Assembly: GCF_946478805.1 (NCBI RefSeq)
Contig: NZ_CAMLDC010000031.1
Location: 1 to 52,871, forward strand
DNA: 52,871 nt
Origin: an uncultured Fluviicola sp.
GTDB taxonomy: Bacteria > Bacteroidota > Bacteroidia > Flavobacteriales > Crocinitomicaceae
Reading direction: 5' to 3'
Shown piece after piece: positions 1 to 8,111 of the stretch. The notes under the pieces were generated by a model. The model saw nothing but the letters and a program-made list of their open reading frames with translations. It did no database searches and was not told where the DNA came from. The position numbers and the translations under genes were made by a program. How positions within the stretch are numbered: position 1 is the stretch's first letter; every line of letters starts with the position of its first letter.

Positions 1-1557
1 CCTGGAATGCACAAGCCGGAAGCACCTTCGAATACGTTTTGGACCAAACAAGTACCGATCCTGCAACGGCTGGAACTCCAACAAGCGGAACCACTTTCAA
101 TGCGACTTCCTTGAATCCATTGACAACCTATTACCTGCACGTTCGTTCCGATTGTGGAAGCGGGAACTTGTCACCTTGGTCAACCATTTCATTCACGACT
201 TTAGTAACACCGTGTGATACTACCGATGGATTGACTGCTGCGAACACCACGCACAACTCATCCGACCTTTCCTGGAATGCACAAGCCGGAAGCACCTTCG
301 AATACGTTTTGGACCAAACAAGTACTGATCCTGCAACGGCTGGAACTCCAACAAGCGGAACTACTTTCAACGCAACTTCTTTGAATCCAATGACCACTTA
401 CTACCTACATGTTCGTTCCGATTGTGGAAGCGGAAACTTGTCGCCTTGGTCAAGCATTTCATTCACGACTTTGGTAACACCTTGTGCTGCTCCAACCGGG
501 TTGACAGCTGCGAATACAACAGACAACTCTTCCGATCTTTCCTGGGATGTGCAAGGAAGCAATACCTTTGAATACCTCATCGATCAAGTTGCAACTGACC
601 CGATCATTAACGGAATACCAACAACCGCAACAAGCTATAATGCGACTTCACTAAGTCCATTGACAACTTATTACTTGCATCTTCGCACCGATTGCAGTGG
701 AACAAACTTCTCTCCTTGGGTAACCATTTCGTTTACTACCTTGGTAACGCCTTGCGCTTCACCAACCGGGTTGACAGCTGCAAATACAACCGATAATGCT
801 TCCGATCTTTCCTGGGATGCGCAAGGAGGCAATGCCTTTGAATATGCGGTTGACCAAACAGCTACAGATCCTGCAACGGCTGGAACCGCAACTAGCGGAA
901 CCACTTTCAATGCCACATCATTGACTGCTTCTACCGTGTACTACTTGCATGTTCGCACCGACTGCGGAAGCGGAAACTTGTCTCCCTGGGCAACCATTTC
1001 ATTCGCCACTTTAGCGCCACCATGTGCAGCTCCAACCGGATTGGCTGCTGCGAATACAACAGATAATGCTTCCGATCTTTCATGGAACGTGCAAGGAGGT
1101 AACGCATTTGAATACCAGGTCGACCAAACAGCTACAGATCCTGCCGCGGCCGGAACTCCGACTACGGCAAACAGTTACCATGCAACAGCTTTAAGTCCTT
1201 CGACCACGTATTACCTGCACGTTCGCACCGATTGCGGGGGTGGAAACTTCTCCGACTGGACCACGATTTCGTTCACCACCTTGGTAGCTCCTTGTGCAGC
1301 TCCAACCGGATTGACTGCTTCAAATATCGCAGGACATTCTGCAAACCTTGCATGGAACACGCAAGCAGGAGCTACGTTTGAATATGTCTTGGACCAAACA
1401 ACAAGTAATCCAACAGGAAGTGGCGCTGCAACTTCAAGCACAACCTTCTCTACTTCCACTCTTGCGGGTTCCACGACCTACTATTTCCACATCCGGACGA
1501 ATTGTGGAAACGGAAATTTCTCCACTTGGACAACGGTTTCATTCACGACTCTTTCCA
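1..1557 (+). repeat. Six direct repeats with exact 270-bp period
   Basis: Units begin at 1, 271, 541, 811, 1081 and 1351, each starting with a form of CCTGGAATGC. Units 1 and 2 are nearly identical over most of their length, for example AGCACCTTCGAATACGTTTT occurs unchanged in both, while later units have drifted. The exact in-frame period means duplication or loss of units keeps the protein frame. The array probably continues upstream of the window. Confidence 0.95.
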
Positions 1558-1805
1558 CAGCAGGAATTGAAGAACAAGAAGCTTTGAACCTGGTGGCATA
1601 CCCGAATCCAACAACTGGATCGGTGACAATTTCCGGTCAGACAGAAGGAACAATTACCTTGATGAATGTAAAAGGTCAGAAGCTACTAAGCATGAACCTG
1701 GAGCAAACTCATGCGATCGATCTTTCCACGTATGAAAGCGGGTTATACTTTATCCACTTCGCTTCAGGAAACAAAACAGGGATGATTAAACTGATTAAAG
1801 AATAA
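1..1805 (+). CDS. Type IX secreted fibronectin-III-like repeat adhesin, 3' part
   Basis: The reading frame is already open at base 3 and continues a repeat unit, so the true start lies upstream and about 600 residues are visible. The protein consists of Thr/Ser/Asn-rich units of exactly 90 residues, each with an FN3-like core (LSW...FEY..DQ...T.Y.LH.RT/SDCG.GN.S.W..ISFTTL). After them comes a type A sorting tail of about 80 residues beginning near base 1561 (AYPNPTTGSVTIS, then GLYFI and a final KLIKE). Such tails direct outer-membrane passage by the type IX system and anchoring to the cell surface. Role as surface adhesin or matrix protein is inferred from the family. A hairpin terminator follows directly. 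Confidence 0.9.
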   Translation, partial: WNAQAGSTFEYVLDQTSTDPATAGTPTSGTTFNATSLNPLTTYYLHVRSDCGSGNLSPWSTISFTTLVTPCDTTDGLTAANTTHNSSDLSWNAQAGSTFEYVLDQTSTDPATAGTPTSGTTFNATSLNPMTTYYLHVRSDCGSGNLSPWSSISFTTLVTPCAAPTGLTAANTTDNSSDLSWDVQGSNTFEYLIDQVATDPIINGIPTTATSYNATSLSPLTTYYLHLRTDCSGTNFSPWVTISFTTLVTPCASPTGLTAANTTDNASDLSWDAQGGNAFEYAVDQTATDPATAGTATSGTTFNATSLTASTVYYLHVRTDCGSGNLSPWATISFATLAPPCAAPTGLAAANTTDNASDLSWNVQGGNAFEYQVDQTATDPAAAGTPTTANSYHATALSPSTTYYLHVRTDCGGGNFSDWTTISFTTLVAPCAAPTGLTASNIAGHSANLAWNTQAGATFEYVLDQTTSNPTGSGAATSSTTFSTSTLAGSTTYYFHIRTNCGNGNFSTWTTVSFTTLSTAGIEEQEALNLVAYPNPTTGSVTISGQTEGTITLMNVKGQKLLSMNLEQTHAIDLSTYESGLYFIHFASGNKTGMIKLIKE

Positions 1806-1821
1806 ATTACCAATAGAGAAG

Positions 1822-1861
1822 AAAAAGGACGATCTGCTAAGGCAGGTTGTTCCTTTTTTTT
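1822..1861 (+). terminator. Rho-independent terminator after the repeat adhesin
   Basis: CGATCTGC and GCAGGTTG pair across the loop TAAG, with two G-U pairs. The stem is extended by AAAAAGGA against TTCCTTTTT with one bulge, and it ends in a run of eight T. It lies 17 bases after the stop codon. Confidence 0.8.
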
Positions 1862-1867
1862 GAAAAA

Positions 1868-1981
1868 CCTGTGCCCAATAGGTAGTAGTGAAAAATATGG
1901 GCAATATAGGAATCCAGTGGGTACAGGCTATCCATTGTTTGAATGATCTTTTTTATTAAATTATATAAGAAAGATTCAAAC
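1868..1981. repeat. Two imperfect inverted repeats upstream of the transposase remnant
   Basis: CCTGTGCCCA (1868-1877) faces TGGGTACAGG (1918-1927), matching at 9 of 10 positions. A second pair, GTTTGAAT-GA-TCTTT (1937-1951) and AAGATTCAAAC (1971-1981), ends two bases before the transposase start codon. IS200/RAYT enzymes recognise hairpins, so these are candidate end or REP-like structures. That link is inference. Confidence 0.4.
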
Positions 1982-1982
1982 T

Positions 1983-2484
1983 ATGCCCCTTCAAAGCAGC
2001 AAAAGCAGAAGATTAAACGGACACGATTACAGTATCGCCGGAACCTATTTTATTACCATCTGCACCAAAGACAAGCACCCATTTTTTGGCACCATCGAAT
2101 CCGGGGAATTGAATCCCACAACCGCCGCAATTAACACACAAACGATCTGGAACCAAATCCCAATCCAATTTCCATTTGTGGAATTGGACGAATTTGTTGT
2201 CATGCCGGACCATATTCATGGGATCATCATTATTAACGAACAAAATCCCACAGGATTTGCCAGACCAAACAACGGGCGGTTTTGCCGGCAATCTCAACCC
2301 CATGTTTCACCAAAATTTATCCCGTATCATTCGATGGTTCAAAGGCCGCTGCACCTTTGAAATCAGAAAATCAGATCCCTTCTTTGCGTGGCAATCCAAT
2401 TACTACGACCACCTTATCCGCAATACCGATTCTTATGAACGAATTTGCCGGTATATCCGAGACAATCCCAAAAATTACAGATAA
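1983..2484 (+). pseudogene. Frameshifted IS200-like / REP-associated tyrosine transposase (RAYT)
   Basis: The first frame, from ATG 1983, gives the N-terminal Y1 transposase signature (HDYSIAGTYFITICTKD and the VMPDHIHGIIII metal-binding HxH). The C-terminal signature (RIIRWFKGR, then FFAWQSNYYDHLIR and YIRDNPKNYR) lies in the next frame and ends at 2484. The shift falls between about 2230 and 2330 and corresponds to one extra base or two missing bases. The two pieces total about 167 residues, close to a normal RAYT. The usual catalytic Tyr after the helix could be in the NYYDHLIR segment. A sequencing error could also split the frame, so the inactive state is likely but not certain. Confidence 0.8.
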
Positions 2485-2509
2485 CCAGTGGATTCACAAA
2501 CTGCGGTAA

Positions 2510-2530
2510 ACCACATTCCGGAAATGTGGT
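2510..2530. repeat. Small perfect palindrome downstream of the RAYT remnant
   Basis: ACCACATT-CCGGA-AATGTGGT is an 8-bp perfect stem with a 5-base loop, 25 bases after the transposase stop. It resembles a REP-like hairpin that a RAYT might recognise. It has no T tract on either side and so is a poor terminator. Confidence 0.45.
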
Positions 2531-2605
2531 AAATACTGAAAATGAGGGCAAACGGATCAACTAAGGATTGTTTTCTTAGATTCGCACAGAAACCTTTTTG
2601 TTACA

Positions 2606-3631
2606 ATGAAACTATTTGCTCTTGCGCTGCTGCTATTGAGTTCCCTTTCGGGATATTCCCAGGAAGCTGTTGAACTCATCGAATCCACTATCAAACTCGG
2701 ACTTTCAGAAGAAAAAGAATTCTATTTCGGTTTTGCGGAAGGGGATCAGATTGTGTTGAATGTAAACGTCGTTAAAGGCAGAAAACTTGGCGAAGTTGAA
2801 GTTGCGGAATATCCCAACACCACCCGGTTTACAGATTATGATACACGGAAAATAAATGATAAGAAATTCCAGGTTACCAAAGAAGGCATTTACAAGTTTC
2901 GTTTTTCCAATACCAGTAGACGTACCAAGATTTTCAAAATCCGAATCCAACGGATTCCATTAAATGACCAAACCAAAAATTTCAACTCCGAAGTTCTTTG
3001 GAAAACGATCACTGATACAACTTATCAAACTACCCAGGAAAGATACCTGGAAAGAACTGACACTACTTATTCCGACTTCTTCTCAGCCACACCACAAATT
3101 TCTTCCCGGAATGCGTTGAACGGAAACAATCCAAGACAACTTCTAACATTCAATCTTCCGCAAAACACCGTTGCATGGAGCTTCTACATTGGTGTTGGAA
3201 GTGAAGGGAAAGAAGAATACGACCGGGCAAGAAAAGATTTCATCAAAGCAGGATCCAAAGTGGCACTCGCAATTCCCGGATACGGACCAATGGCAGCATT
3301 GGCCTTAACTGGTGTGAACTATATGGCCGAAGTACAGGGAAAAGACAATGTGAAATACTACTTCTTAGCAAGTCCGGAGGATGCCCAGCAATTTAACGTT
3401 GGGCAACCTTTCAAGCGATACAAAGCCGGTGATGTAATTACTGAAGCATCACAAATGAAAACCCCACTTTCAGGCACGGTTTACATTGGCTTAGTGAATG
3501 ATAACTCTATTGAGCCAATCCAGGTAACCGTTAAAGCAAGCGCTGTGATTGTTACAAAAGTTTATGGGATGAGGGCGAAGAAGAATATGACGTTAGTGAA
3601 ACGGATGGTGGGTTATTTGGAGGGGGAGTAA
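2606..3631 (+). CDS. Secreted protein of unknown function
   Basis: The 341-residue product begins with a clear Sec signal peptide (MKLFALALLLLSSLSGYSQ), with cleavage expected after the SYSQ-type end. It has no lipobox and no type IX sorting tail, so the periplasm or outer membrane is likely. Residues about 40-115 are predicted beta-rich with a jelly-roll feel (EGIYKFRFSN...KIFKIRIQRIP), like Golgi-dynamics-type sandwiches, but this is only an impression. A small Ala/Gly-rich stretch near residues 215-235 may be a hydrophobic helix. I do not recognise the family. It stands alone between the transposase remnant and the AT-rich cassette. Confidence 0.75.
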   Translation: MKLFALALLLLSSLSGYSQEAVELIESTIKLGLSEEKEFYFGFAEGDQIVLNVNVVKGRKLGEVEVAEYPNTTRFTDYDTRKINDKKFQVTKEGIYKFRFSNTSRRTKIFKIRIQRIPLNDQTKNFNSEVLWKTITDTTYQTTQERYLERTDTTYSDFFSATPQISSRNALNGNNPRQLLTFNLPQNTVAWSFYIGVGSEGKEEYDRARKDFIKAGSKVALAIPGYGPMAALALTGVNYMAEVQGKDNVKYYFLASPEDAQQFNVGQPFKRYKAGDVITEASQMKTPLSGTVYIGLVNDNSIEPIQVTVKASAVIVTKVYGMRAKKNMTLVKRMVGYLEGE

Positions 3632-3742
3632 ATCGTGAGCTATTAATATTGGTAGAGCAAATCACAAAGAATTGAAAAGAACAAGAATAAAACAGTTAAG
3701 ATTGTTTAAGTATTTACGGATGTAACAAGTTCGCAAGCATAA

Positions 3743-5530
3743 ATGAAAATAAATAACCTAAAAATGGAAGTCTCTAAAAAACTCACAATAAGACCTGAAA
3801 CCGTTGAAACAATATTTGATTATTATCAATATAAAAAACTACTTATCAATAGACGATATCAACGTAAACTAGTTTGGACAAGAGAAGAAAAAGAGGCGTT
3901 TTTGGACTCACTTTCCTTAAACCTGCCTGTTCCACTTATTTTGGCTGCAGAAGTACGTTACAAGGAGTCTAATTGCTTTGAAATTATTGATGGGATGCAA
4001 AGATTAAACGCTATCATGGCATTTATTGAAGGAGAATTTCCTTTACATGGTAATTATTTTAACTTAGATACGATTGCAAGTACCAAGGAACTAAAAGATA
4101 AAGGAACTTTAAAACAAAAAGCTCCTGTTATGGACAGGCATGCTTGTAAAATAATTGCAAGTTACCCAATTCCTTTTTCCGTAACTAGTATTGATAATGA
4201 AGATATAATTGATGATGTGTTCAAGCGAATTAACTCAAGTGGGAGGCATTTGTCTAATCAAGAACTTCGTCAAGCCGGTCTTGACAATTCATTTGGTTTT
4301 TTGGTTAGAAAGATTTCAGAATCAATAAGAGGAGATGTATCAATAACTGATAAATTGCTTTTAAATAATATGAAGACAATCTCAATAAACAATCATAATC
4401 TTTCTTACGGAATTAATATGGGTGGAATTTTTTGGAGAAAGCATAATATAGTTTCCAATGAAAATATTAGACAATCCAGAGATGAAGAAATGGTAGCTCA
4501 TCTAGTTGGAGCAATATTAATAAATCCAAGGCCTGCAGCAACTGCAACAAATTTAGATAAATTTTATTCCCTCGACCATAAGAAAAACAAAATCATTTTA
4601 GATCAAGTGAAAAAACTCGGTCATGATTATATTGTCAATCTATTTCAAGCAGTCTTTGTTGAATTCAAAAAGACATTTGAATCTACTAAATCAAGCTTTT
4701 ATAAAATATTATTTAAAAATGAAACAACTTATGTAAACAGGTCATTTCAGGTTGTTTTTCTTGCGTTTTATGAACTATTGGTTAAGGAGCAAAAATATAT
4801 TACAAATTATATCAAATTAGCAAATTCATTGAATGGCGTAGGCGATAAATATTTAACACCAAACTCTGAATCTTTAAATTTGTCCGGCCCAAGAGACAAA
4901 GCTATAAATGCAATTAAAGGTATTTGTAGTGACTCTTTTGCTAAAAGGAAAGAAAATGATCCAGCATTGAATAATGGTGTAATAAAGTTAGAAAGTATAC
5001 TCAGTGCTTCAAAAACTGAGAACACAAGTTATGATTTTAAAATCGGCACCCATCGTATACATGCTGACAATTCCTTTGATGAGAGTAGTTTTACCAAAAT
5101 GCTTAAAACACTAACAGCTATTGTAAATTCTGGAAAAGAAAGTGTTGGATATGTAATTATAGGTGTTGCTGATGATGAAAAAGATAAAGAATCATACGAA
5201 AAATTTTATAAAACAAAATCTCTAAAATTTAGAGATTTCTTCATTACTGGACTTGATTCCGAGGTTAAAAATTACAAGAATCATGATGAATATAGGATGA
5301 AGCTAGAGAATATTATTAAAAATTCAGATATTTCGCCATCATCATATAAAGATCAGATATTGAATAACATTGATTATTTTACATATTATGAAAAATCCGT
5401 TTTAATAATGAAAATAGAAGCCATGGATGAACCTGCACGCTTTGAAAATAAATATTATGAAAGACATGGAACAAAAACTATTGAAGTTCCTTCAGATAAA
5501 GAAAAAAATATTTGGAGAAGATTTTTATAA
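3743..5530 (+). CDS. DUF262 (ParB/GmrSD-like) protein fused to an AlbA_2-like domain
   Basis: Residues 1 to about 240 match DUF262, the nucleotide-dependent ParB-fold nuclease domain of GmrS/GmrD-type restriction enzymes: RRYQRKLVW near 37-45, IDGMQR at 82-87 (the usual DGQQR with Met for the first Gln), and FKRINSSGRHLSNQELRQAG at 160-179. A helical middle follows. The C-terminus from about residue 428 resembles the Schlafen AlbA_2 domain: TSYDFKIG 428-435, YVIIGVADD 470-478 and YYERHG 571-576. This replaces the HNH/DUF1524 nuclease often found after DUF262. Codons are strikingly AT-rich compared with genes on either side. An alternative start is the in-frame Met at 3764. Role in anti-phage defence is inferred from domains and from the partner gene 96 bases downstream. 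Confidence 0.85.
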   Translation: MKINNLKMEVSKKLTIRPETVETIFDYYQYKKLLINRRYQRKLVWTREEKEAFLDSLSLNLPVPLILAAEVRYKESNCFEIIDGMQRLNAIMAFIEGEFPLHGNYFNLDTIASTKELKDKGTLKQKAPVMDRHACKIIASYPIPFSVTSIDNEDIIDDVFKRINSSGRHLSNQELRQAGLDNSFGFLVRKISESIRGDVSITDKLLLNNMKTISINNHNLSYGINMGGIFWRKHNIVSNENIRQSRDEEMVAHLVGAILINPRPAATATNLDKFYSLDHKKNKIILDQVKKLGHDYIVNLFQAVFVEFKKTFESTKSSFYKILFKNETTYVNRSFQVVFLAFYELLVKEQKYITNYIKLANSLNGVGDKYLTPNSESLNLSGPRDKAINAIKGICSDSFAKRKENDPALNNGVIKLESILSASKTENTSYDFKIGTHRIHADNSFDESSFTKMLKTLTAIVNSGKESVGYVIIGVADDEKDKESYEKFYKTKSLKFRDFFITGLDSEVKNYKNHDEYRMKLENIIKNSDISPSSYKDQILNNIDYFTYYEKSVLIMKIEAMDEPARFENKYYERHGTKTIEVPSDKEKNIWRRFL

Positions 5531-5626
5531 ACGCATATTAATAACAAACAATCGAAGAGGCGAACAGATGAACTAGCCAATTAACGTTTCTTTGTAGACT
5601 CGTCATGTGTAATTGATTAATACCAA

Positions 5627-7489
5627 ATGAAAATAAAAAATTTTATTCCGAGCGACAATTTTAAAGCAAATGGACTTGTATTCAAAGAAATGAGGAATTT
5701 GAAACAAGTGGTTGCACTTTTTGGGAAAAATGGTTCAGGCAAATCAAGATTATTAGCACATTTACCAAATGAAATCAATACAAAAATAGACTTGATTACA
5801 AATTTTAACAACAATATAAATGGTTATTTAAGACATGCCGAAACCCAAAAATTAAATCCGAATCAAGAAGCAAGTTTTCAATCTCTAAAAGAAGAAAAAG
5901 ACAAACTTCTATTAGACATGGAATATGATGATGGAGATTCATTGATCACGATAACAGGACGAAATATAATTATATATGCTCCTGACAATATGCAAGAAAG
6001 TGAATATCGCTCTGGAACATTAAATCTAGTCACCAATCCAAATTTTCAAACGGTTAAGGAAAATTGCGCTAAATTTATTAAGTCATTATGCAAGTCTGAA
6101 ATAGCGCAGGAATACCATGAAAAAGTAAAAGGAAAAACACATTATTTATCCCATGAGGAAATTCAAAGTAAAAACATAAAGTTGTTCAATTTGCTTAAGG
6201 AAGTTGTTAAGGAAATCATGAACAAAACACTGGATTATTCAACAGATGAACATTTAACTCCAATTGTTACACTCGACAAAAGAATTTTAAATCCAAATGA
6301 ATTGTCTGATGGAGAGAAAGAACTATTGGCGTATTGCACATTTCTTGTTTTGCAAAGACAAGACGATATTCCTAATAAAACACTTTCGTTAAAAAATAAG
6401 ATTCTTCTACTTGATGAAATTGAATTATTTCTTCACCCTAAAGCGCAAATTGATTTAATTAATGGATTACGAAATTTAGTAGGAGAACATGGACAAATAT
6501 GGCTTGCTACTCATTCACTTTCCATTCTTTCTGTTTTGGACAGAGATGAAATATGGTTGATGGATAATGGTGATATTATTTCACCAAGTATCGAAACTCC
6601 CAATAAAGTATTAACATCCCTTATTGGTGAAGACAATGTTGATTCATTAGAAAACTTCATATCTTCTCAATATGAATGGGCTTCAATTCAATTCGCTTTG
6701 GAAAGTTTGTTTCCGCCAGCAGTAATTCCATTTAAGGAAGATGATGTTCAACAAAATCAGGTAAAAGACAGACTCTTATCATCTTCTAAACCTGTCAAAA
6801 TACTAGATTTCGGATCCGGAAAAGGTAGAATTGCACAAGAGATCTTTAGAAACAAAACCTTAGCCTCAAATATTTATTATCAACCTTTAGAAACAAATAA
6901 AGAGTTTCATCCAGAACTAAAAAACCTAACTTCACAACTACAATTAGTTAGTAATATTGATTCACATTTAGAGCGAGAGGTCTTAGACACTTATGAAAAA
7001 CTGAATGAGAATCAATATCATAATTTTTTTGATTATATCTTTCTAATAAATGTATTGCACGAAATTCCATTAAACAAATGGAACCCTATTTTGAACACCT
7101 TATTAAATAGTCTAACAGAGGATGGACATATTATCATACTGGAGGACCAAGCAATTCCAAGAGGCGAAAATGCTCATGAGTATGGTTTTCTGATCTTTGA
7201 CGCTGAAGAATTTAAGCTACTCTTTTCTCGTCCGAATCAACCAAAAGTTTACAAACACAAAAATCCAAAATATGCCGATAGATTAACTTGTATTGAAATA
7301 CCGAAAAAGGGGAGTACCGTAACCACAGAGACTATTAATGAGGCATTAGCAAGAAAAAAAACAAATTGTAAAACGGAAATAAATAATTTAAGAACCAAAC
7401 AAAATAAAACACCTAAAGATGGTAGGCAAAATAGTTTCCTAACACAACTTTACGCTAATGTAGATATGGCGTTATTTGATACTAAGTAA
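5627..7489 (+). CDS. AAA/SMC-like ATPase fused to a class I methyltransferase domain
   Basis: The 620-residue protein has an N-terminal ABC-type AAA ATPase: Walker A GKNGSGKS 33-40, signature LSDGEKE 226-232, Walker B ILLLDEIE 259-266 and H-loop ATHS 294-297. A Rossmann methyltransferase follows, with motif I ILDFGSGKGR at 392-401 and NVLHEIP at 475-481, then a Lys-rich tail. The methyltransferase lacks an (N/D)PP(Y/F) motif, so it is unlikely to act on DNA bases; NVLHEIP is typical of enzymes acting on small molecules or proteins. Like the preceding gene it is AT-rich, on the same strand, and probably co-transcribed. OLD/PtuA-like ATPases often sense phage or bind DNA, but I know no named system with this exact fusion. 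Confidence 0.85.
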   Translation: MKIKNFIPSDNFKANGLVFKEMRNLKQVVALFGKNGSGKSRLLAHLPNEINTKIDLITNFNNNINGYLRHAETQKLNPNQEASFQSLKEEKDKLLLDMEYDDGDSLITITGRNIIIYAPDNMQESEYRSGTLNLVTNPNFQTVKENCAKFIKSLCKSEIAQEYHEKVKGKTHYLSHEEIQSKNIKLFNLLKEVVKEIMNKTLDYSTDEHLTPIVTLDKRILNPNELSDGEKELLAYCTFLVLQRQDDIPNKTLSLKNKILLLDEIELFLHPKAQIDLINGLRNLVGEHGQIWLATHSLSILSVLDRDEIWLMDNGDIISPSIETPNKVLTSLIGEDNVDSLENFISSQYEWASIQFALESLFPPAVIPFKEDDVQQNQVKDRLLSSSKPVKILDFGSGKGRIAQEIFRNKTLASNIYYQPLETNKEFHPELKNLTSQLQLVSNIDSHLEREVLDTYEKLNENQYHNFFDYIFLINVLHEIPLNKWNPILNTLLNSLTEDGHIIILEDQAIPRGENAHEYGFLIFDAEEFKLLFSRPNQPKVYKHKNPKYADRLTCIEIPKKGSTVTTETINEALARKKTNCKTEINNLRTKQNKTPKDGRQNSFLTQLYANVDMALFDTK

Positions 7490-7513
7490 TAAGATACAAA
7501 CAAGGAATAATAA

Positions 7514-7792
7514 TCACCCCAAAACACCCAACTCCGCATAAATCTCCTCCGCAAATTCCTTTAAAGCATCAGGAGTCTGGTATTTCTCCAAATCGTCTGC
7601 TTTCTCTACCAAAAGTTGGTAGAACTCCTTGTTTTGTTCGTTGTCTTCAATTCCCATCAAAGAGAAAATGACAGCCGAATTTCCGAGGTAATAACTCGTA
7701 GCATGAATATCCAGGTGTTCCAATACACCGATCAAACGTGAGATTTTGATGTCGTCATGGATCAGACGAACAATATTTGCTTTCATGACCAT
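7514..7792 (-). CDS. Small acidic protein of unknown function, divergent from HTH gene
   Basis: The 92-residue product starts MVMKANIVRL; the second Met (7786) is an equally good start. It looks helical and acidic, without a signal peptide or membrane segment. Its start faces the HTH gene at 7866 across a long inverted repeat, and a perfect TATATTTG -7 box sits at 7804-7811, so the transcript leader would be only a few bases. The arrangement resembles an autoregulated toxin-antitoxin or metabolic switch pair, but the sequence matches no toxin family I know. Confidence 0.7.
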   Translation of the reverse strand: MVMKANIVRLIHDDIKISRLIGVLEHLDIHATSYYLGNSAVIFSLMGIEDNEQNKEFYQLLVEKADDLEKYQTPDALKEFAEEIYAELGVLG

Positions 7793-7803
7793 TATTTTCC
7801 ATC

Positions 7804-7811
7804 AAATATAC
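7804..7811 (-). promoter_or_regulatory. -7 box of the 92-residue protein gene
   Basis: The minus strand reads TATATTTG, a perfect fit to the Bacteroidota -7 consensus TAnnTTTG. No TTG is found at the standard -33 distance, where the operator lies instead. Confidence 0.55.
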
Positions 7812-7814
7812 AAA

Positions 7815-7861
7815 TTGTATCCAATTGAATACAGATCAGATGTATTTTATTGGATACAATT
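7815..7861. promoter_or_regulatory. Operator-like inverted repeat between divergent genes
   Basis: TTGTATCCAATTGAATACA (7816-7834) and TGTATTTTATTGGATACAA (7842-7860) are reverse complements at 17 of 19 positions, separated by 7 bases. The outer 11 bases match perfectly, and one further A/T pair extends each arm. It ends five bases before the HTH start codon and covers the upstream region of the opposite gene, so the HTH protein probably represses both. Confidence 0.75.
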
Positions 7862-7865
7862 GCGC

Positions 7866-8075
7866 ATGGACAAGAAAGAAGTATTGCTAAGACTTGGTGA
7901 ACGAGTTAAAGAAATTCGAATTCAAAAGGGTATGACGCAAACTGAACTTGCAAATAAAATTGGTAAAGACCATCCAAGTATTAACAAACTTGAAAATGGA
8001 AAGGTTAATCCTAGTTACTACTTTCTATTTGAAGTTGCAAATGGTTTAGGTATTGATGTGAAAGAGTTCTTCTAG
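7866..8075 (+). CDS. XRE-family HTH transcriptional regulator
   Basis: The 69-residue protein is a bare Cro/C1-type helix-turn-helix domain: LGERVKEIRIQKGMTQTELA, then GKDHPSINKLENGKVNPSYYFLFEVANGLGIDVKEFF, where the QTELA and HPSINKLE segments form the recognition unit. ATG 7866 is chosen because the open frame further upstream runs through the operator palindrome. Small XRE proteins usually dimerise on palindromes like the one ending five bases upstream. It probably controls itself and the divergent 92-residue protein gene. Confidence 0.85.
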   Translation: MDKKEVLLRLGERVKEIRIQKGMTQTELANKIGKDHPSINKLENGKVNPSYYFLFEVANGLGIDVKEFF

Positions 8076-8111
8076 ATCAGCCAAAAAAAATCTTATACGA
8101 AAGCATAAACA

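Noticed and set aside
5627..7489. Type I/II restriction-modification methylase
   Set aside because: No DNA-methylase catalytic motif and no specificity subunit nearby.
3632..8111. Prophage or integrative element
   Set aside because: No integrase, tRNA target, capsid or direct-repeat ends could be found; only the AT-rich composition hints at transfer.
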